DNA of 64,000 bases from Symbiodinium natans (Eukaryota > Sar > Dinophyceae > Suessiales > Symbiodiniaceae). A program made the position numbers and the translations under genes. Every line of letters starts with the position of its first letter. The stretch's first letter is position 1. The notes under the pieces are model-generated. The model worked only from the letters and a program-made list of their open reading frames with translations, had not been told where the DNA came from and did not search any database. The stretch covers positions 356,001-420,000 of the forward strand of contig CAJNDS010002217.1 of assembly GCA_905221605.1 (NCBI GenBank), given 5' to 3'. Below are positions 22,740 to 35,208 of this stretch, piece by piece.

Positions 22740-25700
22740 GATTCTGAAACAGAGGTGTTTCTTGGTGCGAGGCAGTCCTGGAAATTCGGCAGCGGCCGAA
22801 GCAGCTCCATCACCAGTTGCCACATTCACCGCCGATGGCGGGCCTGAGTCTTAGGACAGAACTGTACGGGTATGCTGCAGAGGCTGGGGGGCTTGATCGG
22901 GAAACTGCTGGAACCGATTACACGGAAAGAACATGCGAACAAGAAGCTGCAACGCGAGGCAAGTGAAGTGGCGCCGGCCAGAATAAATGTTGCCTGAGTG
23001 AACGGCACAGTGTCTCGTTTATGGACTGAACTGCAAAGACTAAGCCACGATGAACTGCAAGTTGAACTGCAGCTAGGCACCAGAGGTTTCCCTGTTCTTC
23101 TCACGGCCCGCTGCGATGGCCGCAACATCAACATGACCGCAACATCAACATGACAATCACTACAATCCAAAATCTTGCGCCAAAACCGACAGCATAGGTC
23201 AGCACAGAAGCCTTGCAAGCTCCGACAATCTTGTGTAAAGACTGCAATGGCAATGCTGTGCTCAAAGCAATTGGATCATGGCGTCCCTCGACCGCTGCCT
23301 TCCAGTGCGGTCATACCACCCGTCAAGACCGGAAAATGGCTACAGGTTGGCGAAAATGGCCTGCACCTGCTGTCGAAAAAATGAGACACCTCGATGAACC
23401 TGTCACCATGGCAAAAAACTTGTTTTCATGACACGAAGACTGGTGGTGCAAGTTTTGATGCCTTCGCAGAAAAATAGGATGCATCACCGTCTCCTTGGGC
23501 ACCAACCTGTGGGCACAAGGCACGCACGCGTCTTGCTCCACACTATATCACGCTTCTGAAACGTCTAAGTCAACTTGGGCCGTGTCCTCGCCGGTCAAAT
23601 TGTAGCGCCAGGTCGGCGGTGACTCTGTAGGTGGCGAAGCCCTTGCCACCTCCAGCACCTGAAGCAGCCCGTCTTGTGAGTTCACGGATGTTCGGCAAGA
23701 ACTTTGCCCTTCCAGCATTCGACACTGCCCAATTCATGCATCAAAGCTGCCGGGGACATGCAAAGTCCGCTCGATCCATGAATCCTCAGATGTAGCAAAG
23801 CAGGCCGACATTCAGCGTGAATGGAAGAAATCCCGACGCATGGGGATACAGGCAGGATGCCACGGGCAGCCTGTCGGCCTGTTTTTTTTCGTTTGCCGAA
23901 ACTCAACATGAAGAATAAAAGCAAGTATGCAATTCTACAATTCTTGTACGTCTTAGGCTTGCGCATACTGGGTGCGCTATTGTTCATGACTTGCGCTCAC
24001 TTGTCGAAATCGGGACGTCCTGGTCCACGGATGAAAACTTAAGGTTGTATGCTTCTGTTCATTTTAATTGCAAATTCTGCCGGAATTGACATTGTGCAAG
24101 AACCATCTGCATCTTACGAAGGTTTTAAGAAAAAAATTGGGCGTTTTTCATGTCTGCAATATACACAGCTCCCTAACAATGTGAAGGTTGATTTGCATTG
24201 TCGGACCTTTTTGTTTCCCGCCAGAAGAAAACAAACAAGGCCCATAAATATGATAAGGGTTCCAAACCAGAACTTCATCTATAAAATCTATCACACTGAC
24301 TGCCATTGCCCCTTCACCTTTCGGAGATCACGTTGAGGGTTGCGCCGCTCGTGGCTGAACAACCATCGCTCATGTCAAAGCTTTGAGGCTCTGCTTCGCT
24401 TTACGGGGCCAGAGTGCACCGTGCAGCACTGTGTGCGCCCTTATCAACATCATGTTGGAGGGCTCCAAACCCCACAAGATCACAAACGACAAACATCCTT
24501 GCTCCCCAGCTACAGGAAAGGGCCTCAAGCAAACGCACAACACGGCACCAAAAAAATATGACCACTACACAAAAAAATTTCATCAAACTGAAACTGAAAC
24601 ACAAAGCAACAAGGGACCCACCAGCCCATTGTCATAAACACCCGCATTCAATCGTGTACGATGCTCATGAATGAGGCAAAAACTCGCTGTAAGCTGCCAT
24701 GCACGGCCGCAAAGAAAGCTAGTCAACCCAGGTATATACATGAACTTGCAACTGATTGCATTGATGCAAGCCCTCGAGAAATCTAACAACGAAACGAACT
24801 TGCCTTGATGTGGAAACGCCTGCGCAATGGGAATCGTTTCTAACACCACTCAGACATACTCAGACAAAGGGCAGAAACCGACTTTGCTGCAAATACATGT
24901 AAATCCTGTGTCGCATCACACTCCTGACATGCATCAAAACCGGCTGACATGTCCACTAGTTCAACACCATGAATCATGAAACCGTTTCAATCATTGCACT
25001 GCATCACAAGCCCAAACTTATGTTTCTTGTGATTTTGTTACGCAACCAAAACAAATGTGGCATATCGTGATACGCAAAACATGTCAGATGACCCATAAGA
25101 CCTCCGTCATGAGTTTCAAAGCAAGCATATTGAACTGACGCAAAAAGGTCATGTACAACCCTCAGCAAACTCACATCTGTTTTGTTCTTCCACAATTATG
25201 GGCCTTAGCGAATGCGTTCGAATTCCAAAACGCGCACTCTGCACACACACCAAACTGGTGTTCCCGGCACGAGCAAACAACGCGTTTTTCGCCGTAGCAT
25301 TGGCCACTTTGTCTGTCAAACTGCAACTTGGATGCACATTGCACGTCCACCAGATACACCACGCTGGGGGGGAACCAAGGAACATGCATCCTTCCTGTCG
25401 CATGGAAGTCGGGTTTGATTTAACCAGGGCTCTCCGTTGAGGAAGAACTGGAAGCTGACAGCGATCGCACTGGTGAGACATGTACTTCGTTTTTGTGGGC
25501 GCCAAGAAGACCTTTGCCACCATGCCCAGTGGAAAATCACACACCCATCTCCCAACGCCTTCCAATCCTTCACATCTTCTTCGGAAGTTTGCAAATCAAA
25601 AACATGAAACCAGATCTCTGCCATTCAGTGCATTCACACTCTTACTTGAGGGGACGAGGCAGCAGGCGCCGCGGGTGGACGCGTTTCCCGGAACACCTGC

Positions 25701-26880
25701 CTTATCATCTCACAGAAACGACCGGGAGAGCGGCTCGCGCAGGAGAGCGCGCTGCTGGAAAACCAGCCGCAGACGATGCCCGGGCTAAGGTTTGTGGGCG
25801 CGGCGGCAGAGTCGCCACTTCTCTTGGGCTTGTTGCCAAAAAACTGTCTTACCTGTGCTGCAGGTATCTCTGCTGACCGGAGGTGGTAAAAACCCAGAAA
25901 TAAATCGACTTTTCTACTTTTCAAATTACAAGAATAATAAAGACAAGAAACAAAAACAAGAAACGAGGAAGTGAATTTGGTCCAGTTCTCTGCTCTCATC
26001 ACACCGCTGCGCGACAACACTAAAGAGGAACTTCTGTCAACAGACACCAAGACAAGAATAAGCTTCTCCAAGCTCTTAAAAAATCTAAACCCTAAACCTT
26101 AAACTTTTGTTTCCCAAGTCCATTTAACGTTGTCCAGAAGGTCCAGAATCTTCGACCCATCATGGAAACTTGAACAAGTGAGAAACTTGCTCTCTGATTT
26201 TCAAGACATAAAAACAAGAAAAACAAGAAACAAGGGGCTGGAATTTCGACTAGACGTTCTTGACTCTTTTCTCTTTTCTTTGAAAACGCCCCTTTACCAC
26301 ATCAGCAGCACAGTGGGCCGGTCTATTGCGACGAGGTGAGACCCTAGAGGAGCGACACAGCAAAGAAACACACCACACCCAAGAGAAAGCAAAACGAAAG
26401 CAATCGAATCCTGCGGTGAAACGGCTCTCTTTCAGAACACGAAGAGGTCGAGGCAGACCAGCAGTGGCAAGATTCGTGCTGTGTTGAGGAAGCACAAAGT
26501 GCGGTTCGCAAAACCACCTTCCATTAACCCCGGTTTTTCCTCTTGCCCAAGTTCTTCTAATGGTCGTCCCTGCAGTACCTGTGACTGAAGTATTGGTTGT
26601 CGCCTCGGACACGCGATGCCGATGCCGCAACAGACGCTGGTCGGCGCGCTTTCCTGGTCAAGGTGACGCTTTAGGACTTGTAGTTAACATTGGATTTTAC
26701 ACTCTGGACCTGCCAAATTTTCTGCTTCGACGCAGCATTTTCACGCTTTGGGGCATCTGTAGAAAAGGTGTGAGCGCAGGCTGATGTACAACACGGCGCA
26801 AGTCGCTGATTTTTGCCGTACAAGGTGGTCAGCTTGCGTTGCACAAGTGCCCTGTACGCATTGAGGGAAAGGTCACGCCT
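22740..26880. other. No recognisable gene; upstream side of the leftward array
   Basis: About 4.1 kb without any segment I could match to a protein family. It is relatively AT-rich at 23.9-24.7 and 25.9-26.3 kb, with two similar A-rich stretches (25940-25980 and 26205-26245, AAACAAGAAAC motifs). A short CTAAACCCTAAACC stretch lies near 26085. Promoter elements of the leftward array may lie here, but no TATA-like or other motif is convincing. Confidence 0.4.
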
Positions 26881-26899
26881 CTTTGCGTTTTCACTTTTG

Positions 26900-27390
26900 A
26901 CGCACTCGATCATCTGGCAATTGTAGGTTCACTATCAGCGGGAAGTGGTGTGCTCTGCCACGCCTGCTTGCTCCAACCGGAAAGTGGTGCAGTGAACCGC
27001 ATTGTCTCGCTAAGCAGTGGCATCACTTTGTTTAAAAGGCCGCGCCAGGTATTGAGAGCCACAAGTGAATGTGCCCTAGCGATATCCGTAAGTGTGGTGT
27101 CATCATCCGGTCTGTCACAGGCGAGTGGGCCCGTGATCGGTCCCACAGTCGGGCAAGAGGGCGTGAGTTGCGTTAAAATCACCCGCTAAGATCGCTCCCT
27201 TCGCGGTATGCCTTCCAAACACGTTGACGCTTTTCGTCAATGGCAGCATTTTGTGCGTTCCAGGCCTTCTGATAGATCCCAACAACATGTACGCAGCGGT
27301 CTCCCTCAGGGGGCTTAAGGTGCAGAACACTGCTTGGTTCTTGTCAAACGTGCACGGACCGTCTTCGCAAGTGCCACGAAGACAGCCTTA
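26900..27390 (-). pseudogene. Degenerate retroelement endonuclease (EEP-type) fragment
   Basis: The minus strand reads a broken endonuclease/exonuclease/phosphatase-like domain as found in non-LTR retrotransposons. From 27330 downward it gives FDKNQAV...LHLKPPEG...VHVVGIYQ, then after a frameshift AILAGDFNATHALLPDCG (the GDFN motif with catalytic Asp and Asn), then RPDDDTTLTDIARAHSLVAL and NTW. The frameshift near 27190-27210 and the loss of a clear SDH end mark it as dead. No reverse transcriptase was found on the same strand next to it. Confidence 0.6.
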
Positions 27391-27399
27391 GACTAAGAC

Positions 27400-29870
27400 G
27401 GATTGATTAATACACCATGCTGCGCAAGTATGTTGAGCAGCAGTCGAACAGCAGAGCTTGGAACATTTTTGCCATGCTGCAAGTTATCCGCAAAGAGTGT
27501 GCGCGCGTTGTTGCCGTTCATTGCCGCAACCTGTGCTTCTTCAATTGCTGCCTGTGCTTCTTGTGTTGTTTGTTGTACTCATCAAGAGAAGAGATTGCGA
27601 AAGTGACTGGTGACTTGTTTGGTTTTGCGACAACACTCCCAGCAGTTGGAGCATCGCATACCATCCAACGCAACGGCATGCAATGTAGTCTGAGAATGCA
27701 GCTTATTGGATCATTGCTCAGCTTTGAACCTGGACGCGCACTTTCCTTGCTGGCCTTCCAGGTCAAGACTCCCAAGCATAGCGCCCAAATGTTTCTTCTT
27801 CCCTTCTGGAGAAGACTGTTCCGTGGATGCGGATCTCGATCTTTAAGTTTGCATGTCACATTAACTACAGGCCAGTATTCACTTGGTTAGCATAAATTTC
27901 TTAGAGCATTGGGTCTCTTACCCTTATGCGCGTTTTCTAACGCCGGAAGAAGGTAGTGCTGCGTCCAAAGAACTTCCGATTCGGAAGGCTCAAGACACCT
28001 TTGCACCAGCACAAACAGCCGCTGCCAGGTCATCAATATGCTGGCACCGAAGACCCAGAAGCGCTGATGGCGAATCTGCAATGCTAAGAGGGGCATAGGC
28101 TTGGAGACAGGGCTTAAGGTGCACCAAACACGCAACACACACGCAACTAGCCACAACCAGGCCTGTCTTAGTTTGTGGCATCACGCAACATTTGTTGGTA
28201 AGCTTTGAGATTGCATAAATTGCGTGCAAGTGGTTCAATTAACAATAGGAACGTGCATGGTGCCTGCAGCGTAGGAATGCGCACCTGCAGAATGCACTGG
28301 CAGAGTAGTTCGAAACCGCTTAGGCGCTGCGCTGTGGACAAAAGTCCAAGCATCAGATTCGTACTCGAAGTCTGTGGTCCATCTACATCTAGTGGTCCAC
28401 ACATGCGCCTGTAGGCCCCTTTACGCTGCCTCCAAACCGCCCAACGTGCGCATTTGGGCGCATCAGCGAGCAGACAGCTTAACACCAGTGTGATAATGAG
28501 CATCCAGCCCGGGCGTGGCGCGCAGCAGCCTTCTGACGTTTGGGCACAGGTCAGAGGCATCAGCTATGCAGGTGCCCTCCAGCGTGGAGGAGTGTGCAGC
28601 GCCATGACAGGACCCAGGACCCGCTCTTGACTAAACCCATTCTGCGCGCCTTGTTTCCCCGTACGCACTTGCGCGTCACGGTATGCTCCATTACGGCGGA
28701 TCGGCTTCCCCTGAAGGTCCTTTGGTTCAGGGGGTTGGTACAGGCGGACCTGCCGGCACATGCACGTTGGTCGGGCCGCACTTGGCCTTTGGCGGATGGA
28801 GGTTGGCCGGCTTAAGTGGAGGTGGCCCTTGCTGCGTTCCCTTGGCCAACGCTGCAGTGCCCAACCCGGCCTTTTGGAACATAAGGGGCCGCTTGTCGGC
28901 CATCCCAGGTGCCAGGAGGTGGATGCGCATGCTTCGCTGGCGCGATGGGTGGGGCCTTAGCTGCTTTTGCAGGCACAGAGTGTTTCCGAATCGGCTGTCC
29001 ATCTGAGTCAAACATGCCCAGACAGCTCGCTGGGCTTGAAGGGAGGAGGTAGATGGGTCACGTCGTCTGGCCATATCCAACGGCAGGACAGAGCAGCTTG
29101 GCTGCACTGGACGTCTGTAAGGCAAGATGCTGCGGTATTAGCCTCCAAATGTCCGAGTACATGGAGTGTAGCTTCAAAGAGATACCAGCACTGAGAGAGA
29201 CTAGCCAATGCAGTTGCTCTTGACCGCCTGCTCCAGGGCGGAACGCGCCCGGCAATGAAGCTCGCGTAGCACCTGGGTCGAGAGCTTGACATTCCAAGAG
29301 GGGCAGCGCGACAAATTTACACCGTAAGTGGGTCGTGATCCAGAGTCGGTTGTCAGAGTCTGTTGCCCTGACGGAAGGCGTACAGCTGGGCCACTGGCTT
29401 ATTGGTGGCATCGGCCAACCCATGCTCTAGTCGGCTCTTGGAACCCAGTGAGGATGCAACAAGTGTCGTGGACAGCAATGGCGGCAATGTCATTTGAAGC
29501 AGGCACAGACCCCATCCGAAACTTAGTCCAAGACAAGTGTTTCAGATCTAGCGCACCATTTTCAGCGCGGGCCAAATATCCGTGCTGCTGGCACAACGCA
29601 CTATGCGGGCTGAAAAAGCGCCCCGTGAAAAACTTAGCCTCTCTGCTCCATTGTGCGTGAAGAGGGTCATGAGGTCGACCTGGGCCATGGAGCGAAAGCA
29701 TTGGTGCAGGTTTGGTATCAGGAAGGGCGTAAGTGGAGTGCCTGCTACTGGTTGGCCATGCGTGTTGTGGGACCTGCCGATGCAGCAAGATGGCACGCAG
29801 TAGCGCTTTACGTATGTCCCTAGTGCAATCACATCCCAATCGCATCCCGCCTGGAACAAATGATTGGGGC
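27400..29870. other. Unassigned intergenic DNA, probably old mobile-element debris
   Basis: Several 70-150 codon open frames occur on both strands, but none shows a family motif. A stretch at about 28095-28120 (minus: GCACCTTAAGCCC) resembles one in the endonuclease fragment at 27.3 kb, hinting at a second decayed copy. Nothing else can be supported. Confidence 0.3.
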
Positions 29871-29879
29871 TGTTCTCAG

Positions 29880-30112
29880 AGAAGTGAGACTCTGGAGATG
29901 CCCCCGTCTCTCACCTTCCAAGCCTTCGAAGCCCCCTTCATCTCACCTTCGAAGCCTTCGAAGCCCCCTTCGTCCTCGCCCTTCGAAGCCTTCGAATCCC
30001 CTCCCTCCCTTTGTTCTCACCCTTGGAAGCCTTTGAAGCCTTCGTCCTCACCTTACAAGCCTTCGAAGCCCTCCGCCCTTCGTCCTCGCCTTCGAAGCCT
30101 TCAGACCGAGCA
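29880..30112. repeat. Minisatellite of AAGCCTTCGAAGCC-type units
   Basis: About a dozen imperfect copies of a unit built around CCTTCGAAGCC(TTCGTCCTCACC). The palindromic TTCGAA core recurs. Both strands stay open through much of it because the unit pattern avoids stops, giving Glu/Lys/Ala-rich or Pro/Ser-rich low-complexity frames that I do not call as genes. Confidence 0.85.
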
Positions 30113-30516
30113 AACGCTGAATCGGCTGGCACACTCGTACGTGCAACGTGCCAGAACCGAAGAATGTTGTTCAACACCGTGATGCGTTGTTGCTCGTTTG
30201 TGCAGTACTCAAGAAGGATATCCAAAACATCTTCAACCCAGAAAACGGAGGAGCAGCAGGAACCTATCCCTTGGATCACGTTCATGCGCCCGCAAAATAT
30301 CCCTAAAGAGAGCACGACACTCCTCATCAATGGCCCAGGCGGCCGGCCTAGGGAAGGCCTGGAATTGCGACGCATGAATGGTAGGGCGCGCACGCTCAGC
30401 CAAGCATCTTCGACGTGTCATCACTGGAACTTGCGCTCATTTGACATGCAGTGTTGGGGATGGTCACTTGCACACCCAGTGTTGCGTCGGGGCCGGAAGA
30501 CGGCATCCCGTGAGTG

Positions 30517-30732
30517 AGCTACTATGCTCTACTACGCTCTATTACGCTCTACTACGCTCTCTACTACGCTCTACTATACTCTACTACACTCTACTACGCT
30601 CTACTACGCTCTACTACGCTCTACTCTCTACTACACTCTACTACGCTCTACTACGCTCTACTACACTCTACTACGCTCTACTACGCTCTACTACGCTCTC
30701 TTACGCTCTACTCCGCTCTACTACGCTCCACT
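30517..30732. repeat. (CTCTACTACG)n minisatellite
   Basis: About twenty copies of a decamer close to CTCTACTACG, with CTACACTCTA and CTATACTCTA variants. It is open in several frames, giving repetitive Tyr/Ala/Leu/Arg peptides that are not genes. Confidence 0.92.
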
Positions 30733-31234
30733 CGTGGCCTTGGACCCGTGGTTCCAACGCGCCGCCCTGCCGCCAAGGTCGAGGCGCCTGCTTTCAACTG
30801 GCTGCTTGCACGCGCAGTGGACACATCGATTGCAATGCGTACCTTAAGGCGAAAGCCAGTCTGTGGCACAGCACTGAGCCCAGTGTGTCCAGGACAATTA
30901 GTCAACATGCGTACTGTGAGCATACACTGCCTGAGGTATATCAACGCCAAAGCCCAAAGTGGGAATTGACCTGATGGCCACGCCAAGCAGTCTTGACGTC
31001 GCTTGGGCAGTGAAGCCCTGCAAGGGCGGAAGCCTTGAAATCCTCCGCCTCAGTACAGTTGCCGAGACACAGGAAGGGCCGCCCCAATTCTGCTCAAACA
31101 CCCTGGCGGGCACCCCATCAGAGCTGCAGGCTCAAGGGTATCGCTTGGAGCCTTTGCCGCATGTTGTCTATTGCCTACAGTGTCAGGGAGCGGGGCTCCC
31201 TCGCAGCGGCACCATTATGGATGTCCTCCGAAAG

Positions 31235-31430
31235 AACCTTGCATCGTCTTCGTCGTGTACTGAGAAAGGGGGCTTGGTTTCACCCTGCTTTTTGGTTCTT
31301 GTTATTGGGGGTGTTGCTTGGTTTGTGTCGTTTTTCGGCCAGGTGCGTCGTTGTCTCACCTACAGTTGCGAGTCCCACAAGAACGGCCTGCTACGGATGT
31401 AGTAAAGAGGCGCCCGCTCCAAGAAGAGAA
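31235..31430 (+). repeat. Direct repeat copy A (retroelement 5-prime region?)
   Basis: This stretch matches 33785-33965 in the same orientation. Shared landmarks are CTTCGTCGTG, CTGAGA then GGGGC(C)T and TTTCACCCT, CCCACAAGA(A/C)CGGCCT, and TAGTAAAGAGGCGCCC near the end. Both copies are followed by an A-rich stretch. Here the downstream sequence then diverges. It may be a 5-prime end shared by two related mobile elements or a solo/duplicated promoter unit. Confidence 0.7.
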
Positions 31431-31617
31431 AAAAAAAAAGACCCTTCAAGGAAGAAGGTTGATTCAAGATCACCAGATCTGAGCAGTTGCCAGCGGGGCA
31501 GCTGGAGTAACAAGAACTCCCCAGAGAGCAAGCTGGCTCCAGCCTTGAGAATGGCCCCCCCCCAACAAAGAGGGGCTTAAGCCTTTAAGCCCCCTAAAAG
31601 CCCCCTGATCTGCATTT

Positions 31618-31931
31618 GGTTCGCCCTGCGTAGGGACGTGCACCAGCTCCAGATCAGGTGGGGCAGCCCCCCCTGCCTCCGAGCCTTGCACTGGCTTTCG
31701 CGGGAAAGAAGGGGGAGGAGGCGTTTCTCGCGGATGGCCAGGCTTGGCCATTCCGTCTGAACACTTGCGTGAAGGGGGCGTAGGATTCGAGACATGCGCC
31801 CGCCCGAGGTCAGACGAGGCAGCCCTCCCTGCTTCCGATCCCTGCGCGGCTTTCGCGGGGAGGGGGGCGGGGGGGGAGGAGGAGTTGATGGCCATTCCCT
31901 CTGTACACTTGCGTGAAGGGGACGGAGTGGC
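31618..31931. repeat. Two diverged tandem copies of a roughly 150-bp unit
   Basis: 31618-31783 and 31776-31931 share the blocks AGGCAGCCC...CCTGC(C)TCCGA, GGCTTTCGCGGG, ATGGCCATTCC and CACTTGCGTGAAGGGG in the same order. Divergence is roughly a quarter to a third by eye. Confidence 0.65.
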
Positions 31932-33784
31932 CTGGCCTGGCCAATTCCTCAGCGGATGGGGACAGCGGGGATGGTGGAGATGTTGATTTCCTGCAACGAG
32001 CCTCCGCCGTCGGAGATGCCGCCCTGTTTTGGTCGGTCTCCCTCAGCAGCCGTTCGCTTCGGTTGCCACTGAGCTATGTTTGGTACCCATCGTGCTGGCA
32101 GGAGCCTTTAGGATTGATCCGCCAACTGTATGCCAGCTGGATGGTCATGGGGAGCATCGAGCGGTATTCGCTGCCTCTTGGTGGGGGGGAGAATCGAACC
32201 GCCTGATTTACGGGCGAAGGACACTCGTGACTCGTGGGAAAGCACAGCCATCGACACTGATGAACTCACAACGTGCTGCGGCTAACTCCTGCCCGTGTGA
32301 CTGTAAATTCTTCAGCATCCTTTTTGCGCCTATGTAGCCGCGAAGAAAGTGCTGAGCGCGGCAAGACTTGTAGACATGGAATAGCAGCCATTGGGGAACT
32401 GTTTGTACGGGTGCCGTCCCGACTGCATTCCCTGCAACGCTGCCCACCCAGCCGTGTGCGCATCCTCCCATTCGCGACACGGCCGAAAAGGGCGGCAGGC
32501 CATGCCAGAAAAGCGGCACTTCTAGCCCCCGCGACGTCGTGGATAGCGAAGAAAAGGTCAGCAATGTACTCCCCTTTGACGTTCATGACATTGGGCAATC
32601 CACGCTTGTCGCGGCAACGCATGGGAGCCTTACTGCGCACTTGGGATTTGCCTATTCCTCGCTGGCCAAATTTCTTGGGGGTTTGGAGGTCATTTTGAGG
32701 GATGAGGCCCAACAGCTAGGCACGCCGGGAGCGTCTTAGCCCACGTTAAACAGGCGCTAGATGTCATGATAGGCGATCACCGCCAGCCGGCGGGAGGGTC
32801 GCGCCAACCACCACTTCGTGACTGACCTGTTGCGGTTTTTCAACCTCCGCTCAGCTGCGTCCTTTTCCTTCTTTGGCAGGGACCCGGATGGACTCCTGCA
32901 AACTTTCAAGCGCAAGGCCCTGGCAGCTAGGAAGCATGTGCAGCGGAACATTTCCAGGCTGGCGGCCAGGCGCATGCAGAGGTTAATTATGGGCGTATGG
33001 ATAAGGAGATACGAAGCCGGGAAGGTTTCTGGAAGGAAGTGGTTGGCGATCTTCAAAAGTTGCTCCGGGTTCGACAGAAATTGCGGCGTGCCCCTGATGA
33101 AGGTGGCATCCTTCATCAAGCAGCGGACAATGGCATCCCAGCAGAGGAACTTGCTCCCGTGGAGACGCAACGATCCAGAAGATGCTCAGGCCAAAATAGA
33201 AAGCATGGCCAACCCAGCCCACAGGGTGCAATCAAGAGAGCCTGCGGGCTTACAATTTTTGTGTCGAAATGCGTCCTCCATAAATATTGGCTACCAATCT
33301 TGCTTGTGCCATGGTGGGACCTACTTCCCTTTGGCCAAGCGATGGGGCAATGTGCCAATGCGCCCATCGGCGGATGCCCTGAGCTGTTAGCATCTCAGTC
33401 GGTGCTTGCGAGAAGGTAACTGTTTGCGGACACTACCTGGTGTAGCCCCCCCTTCTCCCTGGGCGAGGGGGTCTTTTATTTTGCCTTCTGTGTGCGCCTC
33501 TTTCCGCTGGCATTGCGTTTTCTTGAGGCCGCGGCTTGTAGTTGCCACACGCTGTTTTCCAGATGCATGATCCAACCTTGAGACAGCCCTGGTTTGCATT
33601 GCGCAGAACGCTCCCTTCTCTGTCCTTGGATGATTATGCCAGTCTTTTGCTTGCATGCCCCTGCCCATCTGCACCCGCCGTGAATTTGCCCCCGAGCTTA
33701 GGGAACTGTGCGCCTTTTTGACTGAGCACTCTCTGCGTGGCCCGTGACGCACTTGCCTGCCACGCATTTGGCTGCCGGGGTTCT

Positions 33785-33965
33785 CTACTTCGTCTTCGTC
33801 GTGAACTGAGAGGGGCCTGTTTCACCCTTAGGATTAGGACGTCTTTTGATTTGTCGTTGTTTGGTTGTTTTGCGCTGCTGGCGGTGTTTGTTTGCTGACT
33901 CTAGCTACCCACAAGACCGGCCTACGCTGCTGACGTAGTAAAGAGGCGCCCACTTCAAAAAAATG
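33785..33965 (+). repeat. Direct repeat copy B, immediately upstream of retroelement-like ORFs
   Basis: This copy matches 31235-31430. It ends in TAGTAAAGAGGCGCCC followed by an A run and, within a few bases, an ATG opening the first of three plus-strand ORFs. Its position makes it a candidate 5-prime leader of that element. Confidence 0.7.
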
Positions 33966-34340
33966 GTCAGGGCAAATTCAATGGTATTCGGGGACCCCGC
34001 GTCAAGTATCCCTTGTGACATTAGTTTTGCACCTGACGCTGCATTCCACAACATCTTGAAACTTCTTGATGGAGGGGAAGTTCCTACGGCGATTAGAAGC
34101 ACGTTGCAGCACGTAGACGTAGACCCTCAGGTCTGTATCCTCTATGGAGGCAAGCAAGAGGTCATATCAAACTTTTGCAAAGAAGCAGTTGCTCACCTCG
34201 GAGCAGTTCTGTTACGTTATTTTCTGGACTTCCCGCCACGCACATCTTGCGCTGCTGATATTCTGAAAGCCATGCACCTGGATTTCCTGGCTTCTAGAAG
34301 CGAGTTTGTCCCTCACTTTCTGTCTGTATGTCAGTTGTGA
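33963..34340 (+). CDS. Retroelement-associated ORF, function unknown
   Basis: A 125-codon ORF starts directly after the A run that closes direct repeat B. It is well balanced in composition (for example AAFHNILKLLDGGEVPTAIR) and contains no domain I recognise. It overlaps the next ORF by about 35 bases in another frame, so the two may be one frameshifted reading frame. It may be an ORF1-like protein of the element whose endonuclease lies at 35.2 kb; this is inference from position. Confidence 0.45.
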   Translation: MVRANSMVFGDPASSIPCDISFAPDAAFHNILKLLDGGEVPTAIRSTLQHVDVDPQVCILYGGKQEVISNFCKEAVAHLGAVLLRYFLDFPPRTSCAADILKAMHLDFLASRSEFVPHFLSVCQL

Positions 34341-35028
34341 GCATGGCATCATTAATGCCACGCTTTGGAAAGACAAACCCGTTGCTGGAGGTTCTCCCCC
34401 CGTTGACCTGTTTCTCTACGTGGAACAAGGGCAACAGTGTGCGATTGTAAAGCTCAGCTCAACTCAAGCCGATTCTTTCTTGATGTCTATCTCTAACGCC
34501 CTGAGCGTTGCTGTGAAAGAGTTAGAGCGCGAAGAAGTTGAACCAAACTCAATTCTCCATCAAGTGCAGCAGTCCAAAATTAGCATCCCAAACACGTCCC
34601 TTTGGATTGAAGGCGGCAGAACGGCGATTCATTTTGCCAAATGTATAGTACCTTGTACTATCTTTATGACGCCGATTGCTCTTCTTCGGCTTTTCCTCTC
34701 GCCCTTCTTTTCCTATGGCAGCTCCCCTAACTTGTTTTGCAATGAACAGGTTGAGATGCAGTGGCTGCACGATACGCTCAGAGAGTTCTCGTGTTGCGCC
34801 AAAGTTGCGTCATCAGCCAGGCAGGCGGTGCTCATTAACCTGGGCCCTGGCAATATGCAGTATGCAATTTACAAGCAAGGCACAGTTCATGCACAATCAG
34901 GCCCCCCTGGCCATCTCCCCACAACACTCCCCATTCACGAGCGTGCGCTAAGGGTTTACGTCTACGACAGGCAACCCCTTGCTCTTCTGTGCTTCTATGG
35001 GGTCCATTGGGACCCAGTGACGCCATGA
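34306..35028 (+). CDS. Retroelement-associated ORF, function unknown
   Basis: A 240-codon ORF with protein-like composition throughout. It includes VDLFLYVEQGQQCAIVKLSS, a hydrophobic segment PIALLRLFLSPFF and an acidic helix VAVKELEREEVEPNS. It ends in TGA 180 bases before the endonuclease-like ORF. I see no zinc knuckle, RRM or coiled coil that would identify a standard LINE ORF1. The first 12 codons run in a different frame over the end of the previous ORF. Confidence 0.45.
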   Translation: MSLTFCLYVSCEHGIINATLWKDKPVAGGSPPVDLFLYVEQGQQCAIVKLSSTQADSFLMSISNALSVAVKELEREEVEPNSILHQVQQSKISIPNTSLWIEGGRTAIHFAKCIVPCTIFMTPIALLRLFLSPFFSYGSSPNLFCNEQVEMQWLHDTLREFSCCAKVASSARQAVLINLGPGNMQYAIYKQGTVHAQSGPPGHLPTTLPIHERALRVYVYDRQPLALLCFYGVHWDPVTP

Positions 35029-35208
35029 CTTCTATTCTGCGTGTAGTGATCAAGGCTAGGTCTTCGATCTTCCTTGGTCACTTGAATTGCATGGTCACTC
35101 AACAGCATTCTCCTTGCACACAACCTTCCGCTCACCTATCCCTCCACAAGAGAGCTGAAACTCGCTTTAAGCGCGTGTGCAAATAAACCCCTTGTCGCGG
35201 CGTGTAAT

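Noticed and set aside
26085-26110. CTAAACCCTAAACC as an interstitial telomere
   Set aside because: It is only two to three units and too short to separate from chance in AT-rich DNA.
29880-30732. CRISPR-like array
   Set aside because: The repeats are contiguous minisatellite units without regular unique spacers, and the surrounding DNA is eukaryotic.
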